Counted from the first letter of the stretch, positions 53,319 through 62,042 are shown. The stretch: DNA of 64,000 bases from Paenibacillus sp. MAEPY2 (GCF_000499205.1 NZ_AWUK01000001.1:62001-126000); one strand, 5' to 3'. Numbers and translations are program-made. The notes: generated from the sequence alone by a model not told the origin.

Positions 53319-53340
53319 GTTGCAAGTTTGGCGCATTCCG

Positions 53341-53610
53341 CTAACCTGCATTATTGGTTAGCATGGCACTGATTTTTGGAAATAAAGCCTCATTGGAAGT
53401 AAACAGGATGTAGGATTGATGGGTTGTGCGAATTAGAATTGTTTCGGAAGCGCCATACGCTGCGCCGATTCGAACGGCTGTAGGCTCACTTCCACCATAT
53501 GTATCATCAAGGGTAACTGCTTTAATATCTGAGATGGGAATTTCTATTTTGGAAAGCTGCCAACGGATGATTAGTTGATTCTCGACTTGCTGTACTCTGA
53601 TTCCTAACAT
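53341..53610 (-). CDS. SunI/YnzG-like PH-domain protein
   Basis: The 89-residue protein has the SunI-like pattern MLGIRVQQVENQLIIRWQLSKIEIPISDI, then AVRIGAAYGASETILIRT and QSYILFTSN. B. subtilis SunI gives immunity to the bacteriocin sublancin; YnzG-type paralogues have unknown roles. No sublancin-like gene is nearby. It starts behind AAGGAGG. Confidence 0.85.
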   Translation of the reverse strand: MLGIRVQQVENQLIIRWQLSKIEIPISDIKAVTLDDTYGGSEPTAVRIGAAYGASETILIRTTHQSYILFTSNEALFPKISAMLTNNAG

Positions 53611-53910
53611 AATAAAGCCCTCCTTATATGCCTTAGCATATGAAGTAATCTCTCTTATATTAGTTTATCATTTGTTGGTTAATATTTCCTTAATAATAGC
53701 GAATCTTGCGAATGAAGTGCACTGTGTGAATTTCATCCAAACGAATTATTTTGCTGCTGATATTTTCACTACTGTTGACATGGATGTACATTATGAGTAG
53801 ATGTAAGCAGTTGTTATGTATCTGAATAAGACCTAGAATGTACGAATAATAAACTCTGGCATTTGTGAATGAGTGTGTATTTACATCGTTGAAAAAGAGG
53901 CGGGATCCGT
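53611..53910. other. 300-bp divergent intergenic region
   Basis: The region separates divergent genes and is AT-rich. It holds a small inverted repeat ATATGC/GCATAT at 53626-53643 in the SunI-like gene's leader and a TTGACA at about 53775 without a good -10 box. I see no further gene. Confidence 0.5.
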
Positions 53911-54456
53911 ATGCCAGACCTGAACGCGTATCATTATTTTGAAAAAAATGTTGGACCATTCCGTAATCTCTCCAGTCTGTCCGAACAGGATGCAGAAGCG
54001 GTTGCGCAGCGTATCCGGCAGGAAGGTCGGAATTTTTCCAGTCAGCGTTCAGCAGATTACATGATGATTCGAAGAGAACTTGAGCTAAAAGCGTACGAAC
54101 AGTTTATCTCAAAAGGTGGGAAACCGACCAACCGTTATCCTCACTATATGACCCTGGGTGCATGCGCGTGGTTGGAATCATGGTATACCGAACCGGAATG
54201 GGTCACGATTTTATGGGAGGATCTGCCTGCTGATTCCGTAAGTTTCACCTACGGCGATTTGTTTCCAACGATGCGTTATATGGACGATAAACCTTACCGT
54301 AAACAGATATACACGAAAGATGAAATTCTGGACCTTATCCAATCCTACGGATGGCCTCAGGAATGGAATCGACAGGGTGATCTCGGACCGGAGCGTTATA
54401 TCGAAGTACAGGTGTGGAGTGAGGAAATCATCAGACCATATCGTCAAAGGTATTGA
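53911..54456 (+). CDS. Hypothetical protein, 181 residues
   Basis: ATG 53911 follows GAGGCGGG. The soluble product is rich in aromatic residues and shows blocks such as GACAWLESWYTEPEWVTILWEDLP and YGWPQEWNRQGDLGPERYIEVQVWS. It looks like a complete single-domain protein. I do not recognise the family. Confidence 0.68.
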   Translation: MPDLNAYHYFEKNVGPFRNLSSLSEQDAEAVAQRIRQEGRNFSSQRSADYMMIRRELELKAYEQFISKGGKPTNRYPHYMTLGACAWLESWYTEPEWVTILWEDLPADSVSFTYGDLFPTMRYMDDKPYRKQIYTKDEILDLIQSYGWPQEWNRQGDLGPERYIEVQVWSEEIIRPYRQRY

Positions 54457-54542
54457 CAACACCACCGTATCCGAATATTCGCCCTGCCGTGTACAATGGG
54501 GAGAACGAGTCTTAAACCTAACCATAGAAGGGGATGCTTGAG

Positions 54543-55577
54543 ATGCATGATCAGCTGCCAAAGAAACCTTCTTCTTCCTGCTGCTCTGCAAGCCGGGGCG
54601 GCAAGCTGGAGGAAAAGAGCTTGTCAGAGGAAAAGGCTACATCGATAGAGGCTGTTGGGGACAAGCCATCCATCCATACCAGTTCTATAGCCGATTTCAC
54701 GATAGCTCTAACCGATAGAGTAGAGGAGAAAGAAAGTATTCGTATTGAAGGTGGACGTTTTCTGATGGGCACGAATGACCCTGAAGCTTTTGAAGCAGAC
54801 GGGGAAGGTCCTGTCAGGGAGGTTCAGGTAAAATCCTTTTATCTGGATGGCTGTACGGTAACCAACGCGGAGTTTGCACAGTTTGTACGTGAGACGGGGT
54901 ATCGGACTGAGTCAGAGCGGTTTGGCTGGTCTTTTGTTTTTCATCTGTTCGTATCTCCGCAAATGGCGACTCAAGTTCGAAATGTGGTACAACAGACACC
55001 ATGGTGGTGGGTAGTTGAAGGTGCTGACTGGGCTCATCCCGAAGGACCCGATTCTAATGTAAACGATCGCGCTGATCACCCGGTTATTCATATCTCCTGG
55101 AATGATGCCAATGCCTATTGCCGCTGGGCGGGTAAACGTCTGCCCACAGAAGCGGAATGGGAATACGCAGCACGGGGTGGTCTGATTCAGAAGAAATATC
55201 CTTGGGGCGATACGTTAAGGCCGAATGGACAACACTATTGCAACATCTGGCAGGGAGTATTTCCAACGAAAAATAATGCAGCCGATGGTTATGCAGGCAC
55301 CGCTCCATCCCAATCGTTCCCTCCGAATGCATACGGACTGTACAATATGTCAGGCAATGTGTGGGAGTGGTGCGCAGACAACTACGTAACGGATCATGAG
55401 AAGTCTACAGTCGTTAATACGGAACTATCTTCCAATGAAGAACGCAAGGTGTTAAAAGGCGGTTCCTACTTATGCCATCGTTCCTACTGCAATCGCTATA
55501 GAGTGGCGGCGAGAATCCCCAACACGCCTGATACATCTACTGGGCATATCGGTTTCAGATGCGCAGCGGATGTATAG
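54543..55577 (+). CDS. Formylglycine-generating enzyme (SUMF1 type)
   Basis: ATG 54543 lies nine bases after AAGGGG. The 344-residue protein has the full FGE fold: GGRFLMGTNDPEAFEADGEGP, DHPVIHISWNDANAYCRWAGKRLPTEAEWEYAARGG, MSGNVWEWCADN, and GGSYLCHRSYCNRYRVAAR with the copper-binding catalytic cysteines C311 and C316. FGE oxidises a cysteine in the (C/S)x(P/A)xR motif of sulfatases to formylglycine. No sulfatase gene adjoins it. Its N-terminus carries CSASR (residues 14-18), which fits that same motif. Confidence 0.92.
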   Translation: MHDQLPKKPSSSCCSASRGGKLEEKSLSEEKATSIEAVGDKPSIHTSSIADFTIALTDRVEEKESIRIEGGRFLMGTNDPEAFEADGEGPVREVQVKSFYLDGCTVTNAEFAQFVRETGYRTESERFGWSFVFHLFVSPQMATQVRNVVQQTPWWWVVEGADWAHPEGPDSNVNDRADHPVIHISWNDANAYCRWAGKRLPTEAEWEYAARGGLIQKKYPWGDTLRPNGQHYCNIWQGVFPTKNNAADGYAGTAPSQSFPPNAYGLYNMSGNVWEWCADNYVTDHEKSTVVNTELSSNEERKVLKGGSYLCHRSYCNRYRVAARIPNTPDTSTGHIGFRCAADV

Positions 55578-55595
55578 CTTGTTGGTTTGTAAAAA

Positions 55596-56714
55596 TTAAG
55601 ACACAGGGTGCTTCACCCGAATGAGTAACCCGAACAGACCCAGTACGGCAAAGGCCAGAAACGCAGTGGTATTGGAGAACATTTCAATGGTATAGCCCGC
55701 TATCGATGAACCAAGGAACTGACCTGCACCGAGCGCGAGAAAAGCAAGGCTGATCCCGATGGACGTATTTGGATGAAATAGTCTGGTCGCCCACACAATG
55801 AATACACTGGTCAGAAAAATATAGGTACTGCCAAACATAACGGCTGAGACCAGGCTGGCGGCCATCGATGGAAGAAGGATAATGCCAAGTGAAACAGACA
55901 AGAGCAGAAGGCCTATTCGATAGGACCATCCAATCCCAATGCGTTCAATAATACGGCCCGCACACCCGCCGAGAATCCCCATAATCCCCATCACAATCCA
56001 GAACAGTACGGCTTCCGAATCGGAGGCCCCTTTTTCGTCCGTAAGGAAGTTTCGGGCAAATGTCCAATAGATCGCAGAACTAATGCCTGTCAGAAGGGAG
56101 GCCATGAGCAGAGCTACACCCGGTTTGGTTGGCTTCATGCAAGCCCAGAGCGACTTGGTACAAGGCTCCGTTTTGCGTGTGGAAAGAACACGTCTATTCC
56201 ACACCACAACCACTACACCGAGAACAGCGAAGAAGATGTAAGTCAACCGCCAATATTCGGTGAACAGCCAGTAGATGGGACCGGATACGATGATGCCAAA
56301 GCTGGTACCTGTATTAATCCAGCTGTTTCCTCTGGCTTGCTGCTCAGGCGCAAGCTCAGCGTAGACAGTGTTACCCAATGCAGGGGAGGCCAAGCCTGTA
56401 CTTAATCCGGCGAGAAATACGCCTATTGTGAGAACAAACGCGTTTGGAGACAAGGCAATGCCCAGTAAACCGAGTACAGCGCTAACACCCGCTATTTGAA
56501 TGACATGATAGTGCCCCATACGATTAATAAGGAGAGGAGCGCTAAGCAAGGATAGGCAGTATGCAATGTAGGTTGCGGAATTGATTGCTCCGGACTGGGC
56601 ATCGTCCAGTTGCAGTGCTTCCGAAATTTCCGGCATAAACAGCCCGTAGCTGAATCTCCCGAATGCATAACATACAGCAATAAGTGCAATCCCTGGGAAA
56701 ATTACTTTTTTCAT
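55596..56714 (-). CDS. MFS transporter
   Basis: The product of about 372 residues has roughly 11-12 membrane helices, the first loop motif LLINRMGHYHV in place of the usual GxLaDrxGrr, and a second-half block GRIIERIGIGWSYRIG. The pattern resembles YbfB/YjiJ-type MFS proteins. ATG 56714 follows AAAGGCGGTGG. An 18-bp site shared with the neighbouring TetR gene lies upstream, so it is probably under TetR control. Export of a small molecule is likely. Confidence 0.87.
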   Translation of the reverse strand: MKKVIFPGIALIAVCYAFGRFSYGLFMPEISEALQLDDAQSGAINSATYIAYCLSLLSAPLLINRMGHYHVIQIAGVSAVLGLLGIALSPNAFVLTIGVFLAGLSTGLASPALGNTVYAELAPEQQARGNSWINTGTSFGIIVSGPIYWLFTEYWRLTYIFFAVLGVVVVVWNRRVLSTRKTEPCTKSLWACMKPTKPGVALLMASLLTGISSAIYWTFARNFLTDEKGASDSEAVLFWIVMGIMGILGGCAGRIIERIGIGWSYRIGLLLLSVSLGIILLPSMAASLVSAVMFGSTYIFLTSVFIVWATRLFHPNTSIGISLAFLALGAGQFLGSSIAGYTIEMFSNTTAFLAFAVLGLFGLLIRVKHPVS

Positions 56715-56732
56715 TAAATCCACCGCCTTTTA

Positions 56733-56750
56733 GATAGAACGATCATTATA
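56733..56750. promoter_or_regulatory. Shared TetR operator candidate upstream of the MFS gene
   Basis: GATAGAACGATCATTATA is identical to the sequence at 57361-57378 upstream of the tetR-type gene. On the - strand it begins with TATAAT, a perfect -10 box, so binding would block the promoter. Confidence 0.8.
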
Positions 56751-56762
56751 TTTTCTTTGAAA

Positions 56763-56791
56763 TAAAAAAGTGAGTTGAAATACTAACTCAC
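56763..56791 (-). terminator. Rho-independent terminator of the tetR-type gene
   Basis: On the - strand GTGAGTT pairs with AACTCAC around eight bases, followed by a run of six T. It separates the regulator transcript from the MFS promoter. Confidence 0.85.
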
Positions 56792-56802
56792 CCAGTGTGG
56801 GA

Positions 56803-57333
56803 CTATTTGAAACTATTCTGCGTCATGTGAACGAGTTCCCGACACACATTATTTACATTTTCTGTCTCGGCGAGCGCGGTGGAACCCTCCAGCAGCAGGA
56901 TAAATTGCAACACTGCACGGTCGCTTGCGGCAGGATCAAGATTTTTAATCAGGGTCATCACATGTTTCTTGTGCGCATTAACGGTTTGTACAATGACGTT
57001 ATTTGTATCTCCGCCAAATTCCTCCTTGGCACGCAAAAACAAACATCCTCTTGACTCATGCTCCATCAACCAGCGTGCATGGCCTTCAGCCAGATTGAGG
57101 AATACGGGCTGCGCTTTATTGTCGGCGTACTGCCGAAGTTGTTCCAGATAGCGCTGTTCGCGCCGTCGTAGTACTTCTACAATGAGATCATCCTTGGATT
57201 CGAAGTGATTATATAACGTCATGATGGCAATCCCGGCATCTGTGATAATTCGCTTCAAGCCAATGGAGTGGAATCCGTGAAGGTAGAACAATTCCTCCGC
57301 CACGTTCAACAGCGTTTCCTTTTTGCTGCTCAT
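56803..57333 (-). CDS. TetR-family regulator
   Basis: The 176-residue protein has the TetR N-terminus: ETLLNVAEELFYLHGFHSIGLKRIITDAGIAIMTLYNHFESKDDLI. The C-terminal ligand domain contains ESRGCLFLRAKEEFGG, typical of the TetR_C_11/AcrR branch that often controls efflux pumps. ATG 57333 follows GGAGG. An identical 18-bp site lies upstream of both this gene and the MFS gene. Confidence 0.9.
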   Translation of the reverse strand: MSSKKETLLNVAEELFYLHGFHSIGLKRIITDAGIAIMTLYNHFESKDDLIVEVLRRREQRYLEQLRQYADNKAQPVFLNLAEGHARWLMEHESRGCLFLRAKEEFGGDTNNVIVQTVNAHKKHVMTLIKNLDPAASDRAVLQFILLLEGSTALAETENVNNVCRELVHMTQNSFK

Positions 57334-57360
57334 AAGGAATAAGACCTCCTTCCAGAATAA

Positions 57361-57378
57361 GATAGAACGATCATTATA
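57361..57378. promoter_or_regulatory. Shared TetR operator candidate upstream of the tetR-type gene
   Basis: An exact copy of the 18-bp sequence at 56733-56750, again overlapping TATAAT on the - strand. This suggests autoregulation. Confidence 0.8.
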
Positions 57379-57408
57379 CTTCTAAAATATAGAAAATGGC
57401 TCACATTG

Positions 57409-58179
57409 TCAAATGCTGTGAACCATTTCAATTTCCATTTGGTGAAGAGCTTCTACCCATTCTGCTGGGCATCCGGAATCTGTGATTACCATGGATATTT
57501 GTTCCAGAGGTGCAATCTGGGCAAAGGTGGAGCGTCCAAACTTGGTATGATCAGCGACCAAAATGGCTTCCTCCGCACGCTCCATCATTTTACGGGAGAT
57601 GAGTGCCTCCTCCAGCACATAATCTGTGATCCCATCCGTTAACGAAACGCCGCCTGCTGAGATGAATGCCTTGTTGACTTTGAATCGACTCAGCAATTCA
57701 TGAGTAATAGGTCCGGTAGAGGCTTGAACGACCGGAGTGACTTCTCCTCCGGCGAAAATGATTTTGCCTGCAAATTCCTCCAGTGCACAGGTGAGAATGG
57801 GAACGGAGTTGGTAATGACGGTTACCTGAGAACGATGTCGCAACTGCCGCATGATCTCCAGTGTTGTTGTGCCATTGTCCAGCATAACGGTCTCTCCATC
57901 CTCTATCAGAGCGGCGGCTGCCACGCCAATGGCCTGCTTTTCGTTCAGTTGAAGCTGCGCACGCTTTTGAAAAGGGGCTTCGGTCATTCCCGAGCGCACA
58001 CGTACAGCGCCTCCGTAAACTTTGCGTAATTCGCCTTCCTTTTCAAGTCGATCCAGATCCCGCCGGATCGTTTCCGTAGATACCTGAAACAGATCCGCCA
58101 GAACCTGTACCTGAACCTTGCCCTGGGTAGCAAGCTGGATAAGAATGGTGTGTCTGCGTTCTTCATACGTTAAAGACAT
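57409..58179 (-). CDS. DeoR-family regulator
   Basis: The 256-residue protein has an N-terminal DeoR helix-turn-helix (ERRHTILIQLATQGKVQVQVLADLFQVSTETIRRDLDRLEKEG) and a sugar-phosphate-binding sensor domain: DNGTTTLEIMRQL, FAGGEVTP, FISAGGVSLTDG and VADHTKFGRSTF. Such regulators respond to a phosphorylated sugar. It is divergent from a phosphoesterase and a transporter gene, which it may control. Confidence 0.9.
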   Translation of the reverse strand: MSLTYEERRHTILIQLATQGKVQVQVLADLFQVSTETIRRDLDRLEKEGELRKVYGGAVRVRSGMTEAPFQKRAQLQLNEKQAIGVAAAALIEDGETVMLDNGTTTLEIMRQLRHRSQVTVITNSVPILTCALEEFAGKIIFAGGEVTPVVQASTGPITHELLSRFKVNKAFISAGGVSLTDGITDYVLEEALISRKMMERAEEAILVADHTKFGRSTFAQIAPLEQISMVITDSGCPAEWVEALHQMEIEMVHSI

Positions 58180-58238
58180 GGGTTGTGCCTCCTGAAGTTT
58201 CGATCAAAGTTTTATATATTTTAGAGTTGTGAGATAGT

Positions 58239-58259
58239 GTGGATTGTTGTTGTTTTAAT
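58239..58259. promoter_or_regulatory. Candidate DeoR operator, left
   Basis: This 21-bp block matches the reverse complement of the block at 58385-58405 at 17 of 21 positions, sharing TTGTTG and GTTTTAA. It lies about 60 bases upstream of the DeoR gene. Confidence 0.55.
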
Positions 58260-58343
58260 AGTTTAAGTTGGAGAGAAGTCCTTGTCAATTTCGAAATGGT
58301 AATCGAGGTGCAAATAAGGTTTGGATCCTGTTCTTAATATGTA

Positions 58344-58372
58344 TTGACAGTAATATGATGTGACGATAAGAT
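58344..58372 (+). promoter_or_regulatory. Sigma-A promoter of the phosphoesterase gene
   Basis: A perfect TTGACA (58344-58349) and TAAGAT (58367-58372) are separated by 17 bp. The two DeoR-operator candidates lie on either side. Confidence 0.75.
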
Positions 58373-58384
58373 CATATGAAACAA

Positions 58385-58405
58385 CTTAAAACCACAACAA
58401 ACAAC
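58385..58405. promoter_or_regulatory. Candidate DeoR operator, right
   Basis: The inverted partner of the block at 58239-58259, lying just after the -10 box of the promoter at 58344-58372, where a repressor would block early transcription. Confidence 0.55.
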
Positions 58406-58453
58406 ATTATATATTTTGGTCCATAGTACATGGATCATCAGGGAGGAAAAAGG

Positions 58454-59419
58454 GTGAAACGTCAGCTTGCTTTTCAAGAAAATGGAACTTTTAAAATCGT
58501 ACAATTTACAGATCTGCACTGGAAGGACGGGCGATCTGAAGATCTTCGGACCCGGCAATTAATGAGAACGATAATTGAAGGGGAACAGCCCGATCTGGTT
58601 ATATTTACAGGCGATGTCATCTACACGGGACCGGTTGATCCTGGCAAAAAGGAATGCGAACATCCGGAGCAGGCATTCCGGGATGCTGTGTCGGTGGTGG
58701 AAGAGCGTGGTATTCCTTGGGCTTTTGTGTACGGCAATCATGATACAGAGAATCGGATTACCCCCGATGGATTAATGGATGTCATTCAGCAGCATGCACA
58801 TACTGTGACGGAACGTGGGCCGCGTGAGATTGCAGGCTTGGGCAATTATACACTGGAGATTGCCGGAGCGGATGGCAGTCCGGCGGCCGTGTTGTATTTA
58901 CTCGATTCGGGGAACTATTCCCAGATTGAGTCGATTCCGGGTTATGGCTGGATTCAGCCCAATCAGATCCAATGGCTGATATCTGAATCCACACGCGTCA
59001 ATCCCGGCCGCAGCCGCGGGGATAAGCTCCCAGCCTTGGCGTTTTTCCATATCCCGATTCCTGAATATCAGTCCATGTGGGACACGCAGATCTGTTACGG
59101 CAGCAAGTACGAACCTGTTTGCTCTGCCCAAGTGAACTCGGGTCTGTTCTCTGCACTGCTGGAGATGGGCGATGTGATAGGGACCTTTTGCGGACATGAT
59201 CATGTGAATGATTTTCAGGGGACGTACCATGGTATACGTCTCTGCTACGGGCGTTCGAGTGGACACAGTACATATGGGAGGGAAGGCATGCTGCGCGGAG
59301 GTCGGGTCATTCATTTGCAGGCGGGACAACGCAGCTTCGATACCTGGCTTCGCTTGGAGGACGGCTCTGTTGTGAGGGAACAGCCAGAACATCAACCTGA
59401 GAACACTTCGGCACAATAG
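58454..59419 (+). CDS. Metallophosphoesterase
   Basis: A GTG start at 58454 follows GGGAGGAAAAAGG; the frame's earlier ATG 58430 lacks a binding site. The 321-residue protein has the calcineurin-like metal motifs: FTDLHW (DxH), FTGDVIY (GDxx), VYGNHDTEN (GNHD), FFHIPIPEY (H) and CGHDHVNDF (GHxH). There is no signal peptide. It resembles the YcdF/Icc-like phosphodiesterases. It lies 36 bases before the DMT transporter gene, with which it probably forms a DeoR-controlled operon. Confidence 0.9.
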   Translation: MKRQLAFQENGTFKIVQFTDLHWKDGRSEDLRTRQLMRTIIEGEQPDLVIFTGDVIYTGPVDPGKKECEHPEQAFRDAVSVVEERGIPWAFVYGNHDTENRITPDGLMDVIQQHAHTVTERGPREIAGLGNYTLEIAGADGSPAAVLYLLDSGNYSQIESIPGYGWIQPNQIQWLISESTRVNPGRSRGDKLPALAFFHIPIPEYQSMWDTQICYGSKYEPVCSAQVNSGLFSALLEMGDVIGTFCGHDHVNDFQGTYHGIRLCYGRSSGHSTYGREGMLRGGRVIHLQAGQRSFDTWLRLEDGSVVREQPEHQPENTSAQ

Positions 59420-59455
59420 AAAATATAGAAGAGCAAGGGATTAGAGAGGAACGTT

Positions 59456-60319
59456 TTGATTATGATTTTACCTATAGTTCTGGTGCTCGCTTCCGGGATG
59501 GCTCACGCGGTCTGGAGTATGTTCACCAAACGCAGTTTAAACAAAAGCGTGTTTTTATGGTCCATCATGATGATTCCGACCGTGATTCTCCTGCCTGTGC
59601 TTATCGTAGAGTTGGTGCGTGAACCTTTATCCATGCCAGCCTATGCACTACTCGTGTTATCGATGGCGCTGCAAGCCTTGTATTCCTGGCTGCTATCGCA
59701 GACCTACGAATTGGGCGATTTGTCGCAGATTTATCCGATTATGCGGGGAACGAGCACCTTGTTGGTGCCATTGATCGGCGTTGCTTTTCTGGGGGAAACG
59801 TTGTCTCTATTCGGATGGATGGGTATTGCCTGCATGATTGTAGGATTTACGGTGCTTAGTGGTGTGGGAAGCAGAGATGGCAAATCGGGCTCAAGGGTAA
59901 CAGGATCAAAGCCGGTTCTGATGGCCTTATGTGTTGGCTTATGTACAACCAGTTATGTGTTCGTGGACAAATTGAATCTGGAGCATATTTCACCCTTGTC
60001 CTTACTTGAAGTGACGAACATTGGATTTGTTGCCGGGTTGACTCCAGCGTTGCTCGCTTCCCGCCAACTGCGTCAGGAATGGAAGAAGAACCGATCAACC
60101 ATTATGTTGGGAGCGTTGCTGAATCCGGGCTCGTACCTGTTATTCCTGTTTGCATTACAGCAGGCACCGATGGCGAGATTGGGCCCGCTTCGGGAAGTGG
60201 GGACGGTATTCGCGGCCTTCCTCGGTATTTTGTTACTGAAAGAACAGCAGGGGAAGAAGCGTATTCTTTGTTCCATCGTTATTTTTGGCGGCATATTACT
60301 GATTGGCATGTGGGGTTAA
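59456..60319 (+). CDS. EamA/DMT-family transporter
   Basis: The 287-residue protein has ten membrane helices in two EamA repeats, with the second beginning near PVLMALCVGLCTTSYVFVDKLN. The block LSQIYPIMRGTSTLLVPLIGVAFLGE is the repeat-1 signature. The start is TTG 59456 or ATG 59462. Together with the phosphoesterase, it could move or salvage a phosphorylated metabolite; this is inference. Confidence 0.87.
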   Translation: MIMILPIVLVLASGMAHAVWSMFTKRSLNKSVFLWSIMMIPTVILLPVLIVELVREPLSMPAYALLVLSMALQALYSWLLSQTYELGDLSQIYPIMRGTSTLLVPLIGVAFLGETLSLFGWMGIACMIVGFTVLSGVGSRDGKSGSRVTGSKPVLMALCVGLCTTSYVFVDKLNLEHISPLSLLEVTNIGFVAGLTPALLASRQLRQEWKKNRSTIMLGALLNPGSYLLFLFALQQAPMARLGPLREVGTVFAAFLGILLLKEQQGKKRILCSIVIFGGILLIGMWG

Positions 60320-60362
60320 TGGAATTCTAGTAGGCTCAATCCCTTATTTGATCTCCTCATTC

Positions 60363-60437
60363 AATCCCCTCAGGGTAAATGATCTTAAGAAACATCTGTT
60401 CAGATGAGCTTAAGGTGACTCCTGAGGGGATTTGTTT
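60363..60437 (+). terminator. Strong Rho-independent terminator
   Basis: AATCCCCTCAGG pairs perfectly with CCTGAGGGGATT; inner CTTAAG/CTTAAG and CATCTG/CAGATG stems add stability, and a T-rich tract follows. Confidence 0.9.
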
Positions 60438-60552
60438 ATTTTATTGAGGGTACTCAAACATGATATATTGGAACAAGCAGTGTTTCGGTAAAGTGAAGTG
60501 AGCAATGGTAGCTCTACAATTAAAAAGACAAAGTAACAGGGAGAGACGTTAT

Positions 60553-61104
60553 ATGCTGCATGAGGAAAAGTTGATTCAGGCGATTACGGAGCATGGACAA
60601 TTCATGCACGACCTGCTGCGGGTTCGCAGTCTTGAACTGCCTCAGTGTTACATAGGTGCGGGGTATATTCGCAATTATATCTGGGATATGCTTCATGGTT
60701 ATCCTCTTCGCGAACTGCACAGCGATATTGATGTTGTTTACTATGATACGGAAGATATGCGTGAGGAGCGGGATCAGCTGCTGGAACAAAGGCTTCGTGA
60801 AGAGACAGGTAATTTGAAGTGGTCGGTGAAAAACCAGGCTAGGATGCATCTGCACAATGGAAACGAGCCATATCATTCAACAGAAGATGCTCTTCGATAT
60901 TGGCCAGAAATCGTCACTGCCATAGGTGTAAGGTTAGATAATCAGGATCAGGTGGATATCTGTGCCCCGCATGGGTTGGAGGATCTGTATACGTTAATCG
61001 TACGCCAAAGTCCGTTTTTCACGGATGCAGACTATTATAATCAGCGTGTAGAGAAGAAGTGCTGGCAACAACAGTGGCCCAAGCTTACGATTATAAGATC
61101 CTGA
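60553..61104 (+). CDS. Nucleotidyltransferase family protein (PF06042)
   Basis: The start is ATG 60553 behind GGGAGAG. The 183-residue protein has YIGAGYIRNYIWDMLHGYPLRELHSDIDVVYYD, the signature of the PF06042 nucleotidyltransferase family, with the catalytic DxD (DIDVVYYD). The C-terminal GLEDLYTLIVRQSPFF block is also typical. The substrate is unknown. Confidence 0.87.
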   Translation: MLHEEKLIQAITEHGQFMHDLLRVRSLELPQCYIGAGYIRNYIWDMLHGYPLRELHSDIDVVYYDTEDMREERDQLLEQRLREETGNLKWSVKNQARMHLHNGNEPYHSTEDALRYWPEIVTAIGVRLDNQDQVDICAPHGLEDLYTLIVRQSPFFTDADYYNQRVEKKCWQQQWPKLTIIRS

Positions 61105-61156
61105 ATCTAGGGCATATAATGGAAGTGAAGGCTCGAGAAGGAGTGTTACTGGATTT

Positions 61157-61888
61157 ATGAAAAAGTTTATACAAGAAAAAGGCCTGATTCTTGATCTTAT
61201 TTTCGTTGCATGTTTGGTGTTCTTTCTGGTCTTCTGGGGCTGGAACTTCGCGGTGAAGTTTTTTGGCATGATCACTGTAGCTTTTATCGTGCTAAGACGG
61301 ATTGATTATCAAAAGCATATCCTGCTAAAACGCATCCTTCTTACAGGGTTCGGGATCGCTGCGGTTTCATTTGTCATTATCGAAGCGCTTGTGTTTACTC
61401 AGCTTCGTTCGAATGATCCGGAAGAAGCGGATTATGTCATTATTTTGGGGTCGGGCATCAAGGGAACGGAATTGTCATTGACCTTGAAACAAAGGCTAGA
61501 TGCCAGTCTGGACTATATTCGTAGTCATCCTGATACGCCAGTGATTGTGTCCGGCGGGCAGGGGCCGGGAGAATCGATTCCGGAAGCACTCGCCATGAAA
61601 AACTATCTGGTTGATCAGGGGATTAGCCCCTCACAGGTCATTATGGAAGATCAATCGACAAGTACCCAGGAGAATATGGCTTTTTCCAAAAAAATCATTG
61701 ATGCAACCGGGCTGGAGCATCCCGAGATCATGATTGTCACAAGTGACTACCATATGTTCAGATCCAAGTATCTGGCTGCCAAGAACGGTTACGCCGCCGA
61801 ATACGGCATCTCGGCTCCTTCACCGGGCTATCTGAAACCGATTAATATGATCCGTGAGTATTTTGCAGCGGTTAAAGCGTTTATCTAG
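61157..61888 (+). CDS. YdcF/ElyC-family DUF218 protein
   Basis: The 243-residue protein has two or three N-terminal membrane helices and a DUF218 domain: YVIILGSGIKGTELSLTLKQRLDASLDYI, VIVSGGQGPGESIPEALAMKNYL, DQSTSTQENM and IVTSDYHMFRS. The conserved polar residues are present. E. coli members (ElyC, SanA) act in envelope precursor biogenesis; the role here is unknown. A terminator follows. Confidence 0.88.
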   Translation: MKKFIQEKGLILDLIFVACLVFFLVFWGWNFAVKFFGMITVAFIVLRRIDYQKHILLKRILLTGFGIAAVSFVIIEALVFTQLRSNDPEEADYVIILGSGIKGTELSLTLKQRLDASLDYIRSHPDTPVIVSGGQGPGESIPEALAMKNYLVDQGISPSQVIMEDQSTSTQENMAFSKKIIDATGLEHPEIMIVTSDYHMFRSKYLAAKNGYAAEYGISAPSPGYLKPINMIREYFAAVKAFI

Positions 61889-61917
61889 ACGATGTTTGCT
61901 TCTCCAATAGGAACACG

Positions 61918-61960
61918 AAAGGCAACCTATGCTCTCCTGAAAGAGTAAGGTTGTCTTTTT
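61918..61960 (+). terminator. Rho-independent terminator
   Basis: GGCAACCT pairs with AGGTTGTC (one G-U pair), an inner CTCT/AGAG stem is present and a run of five T follows. Confidence 0.85.
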
Positions 61961-61999
61961 GTTATCGTTAAAGTGATTCAAGGATAACCCGCCAAAGCA

Positions 62000-62008
62000 T
62001 GATATAAT
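62000..62008 (+). promoter_or_regulatory. Extended -10 promoter element
   Basis: TGATATAAT combines the TG dinucleotide with a perfect TATAAT (62003-62008). No clear -35 box is visible. It lies 35 bases before the gene at 62043. Confidence 0.55.
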
Positions 62009-62042
62009 ATACGTCATTAATAGAAGAAAGATGTAGGAGTGA

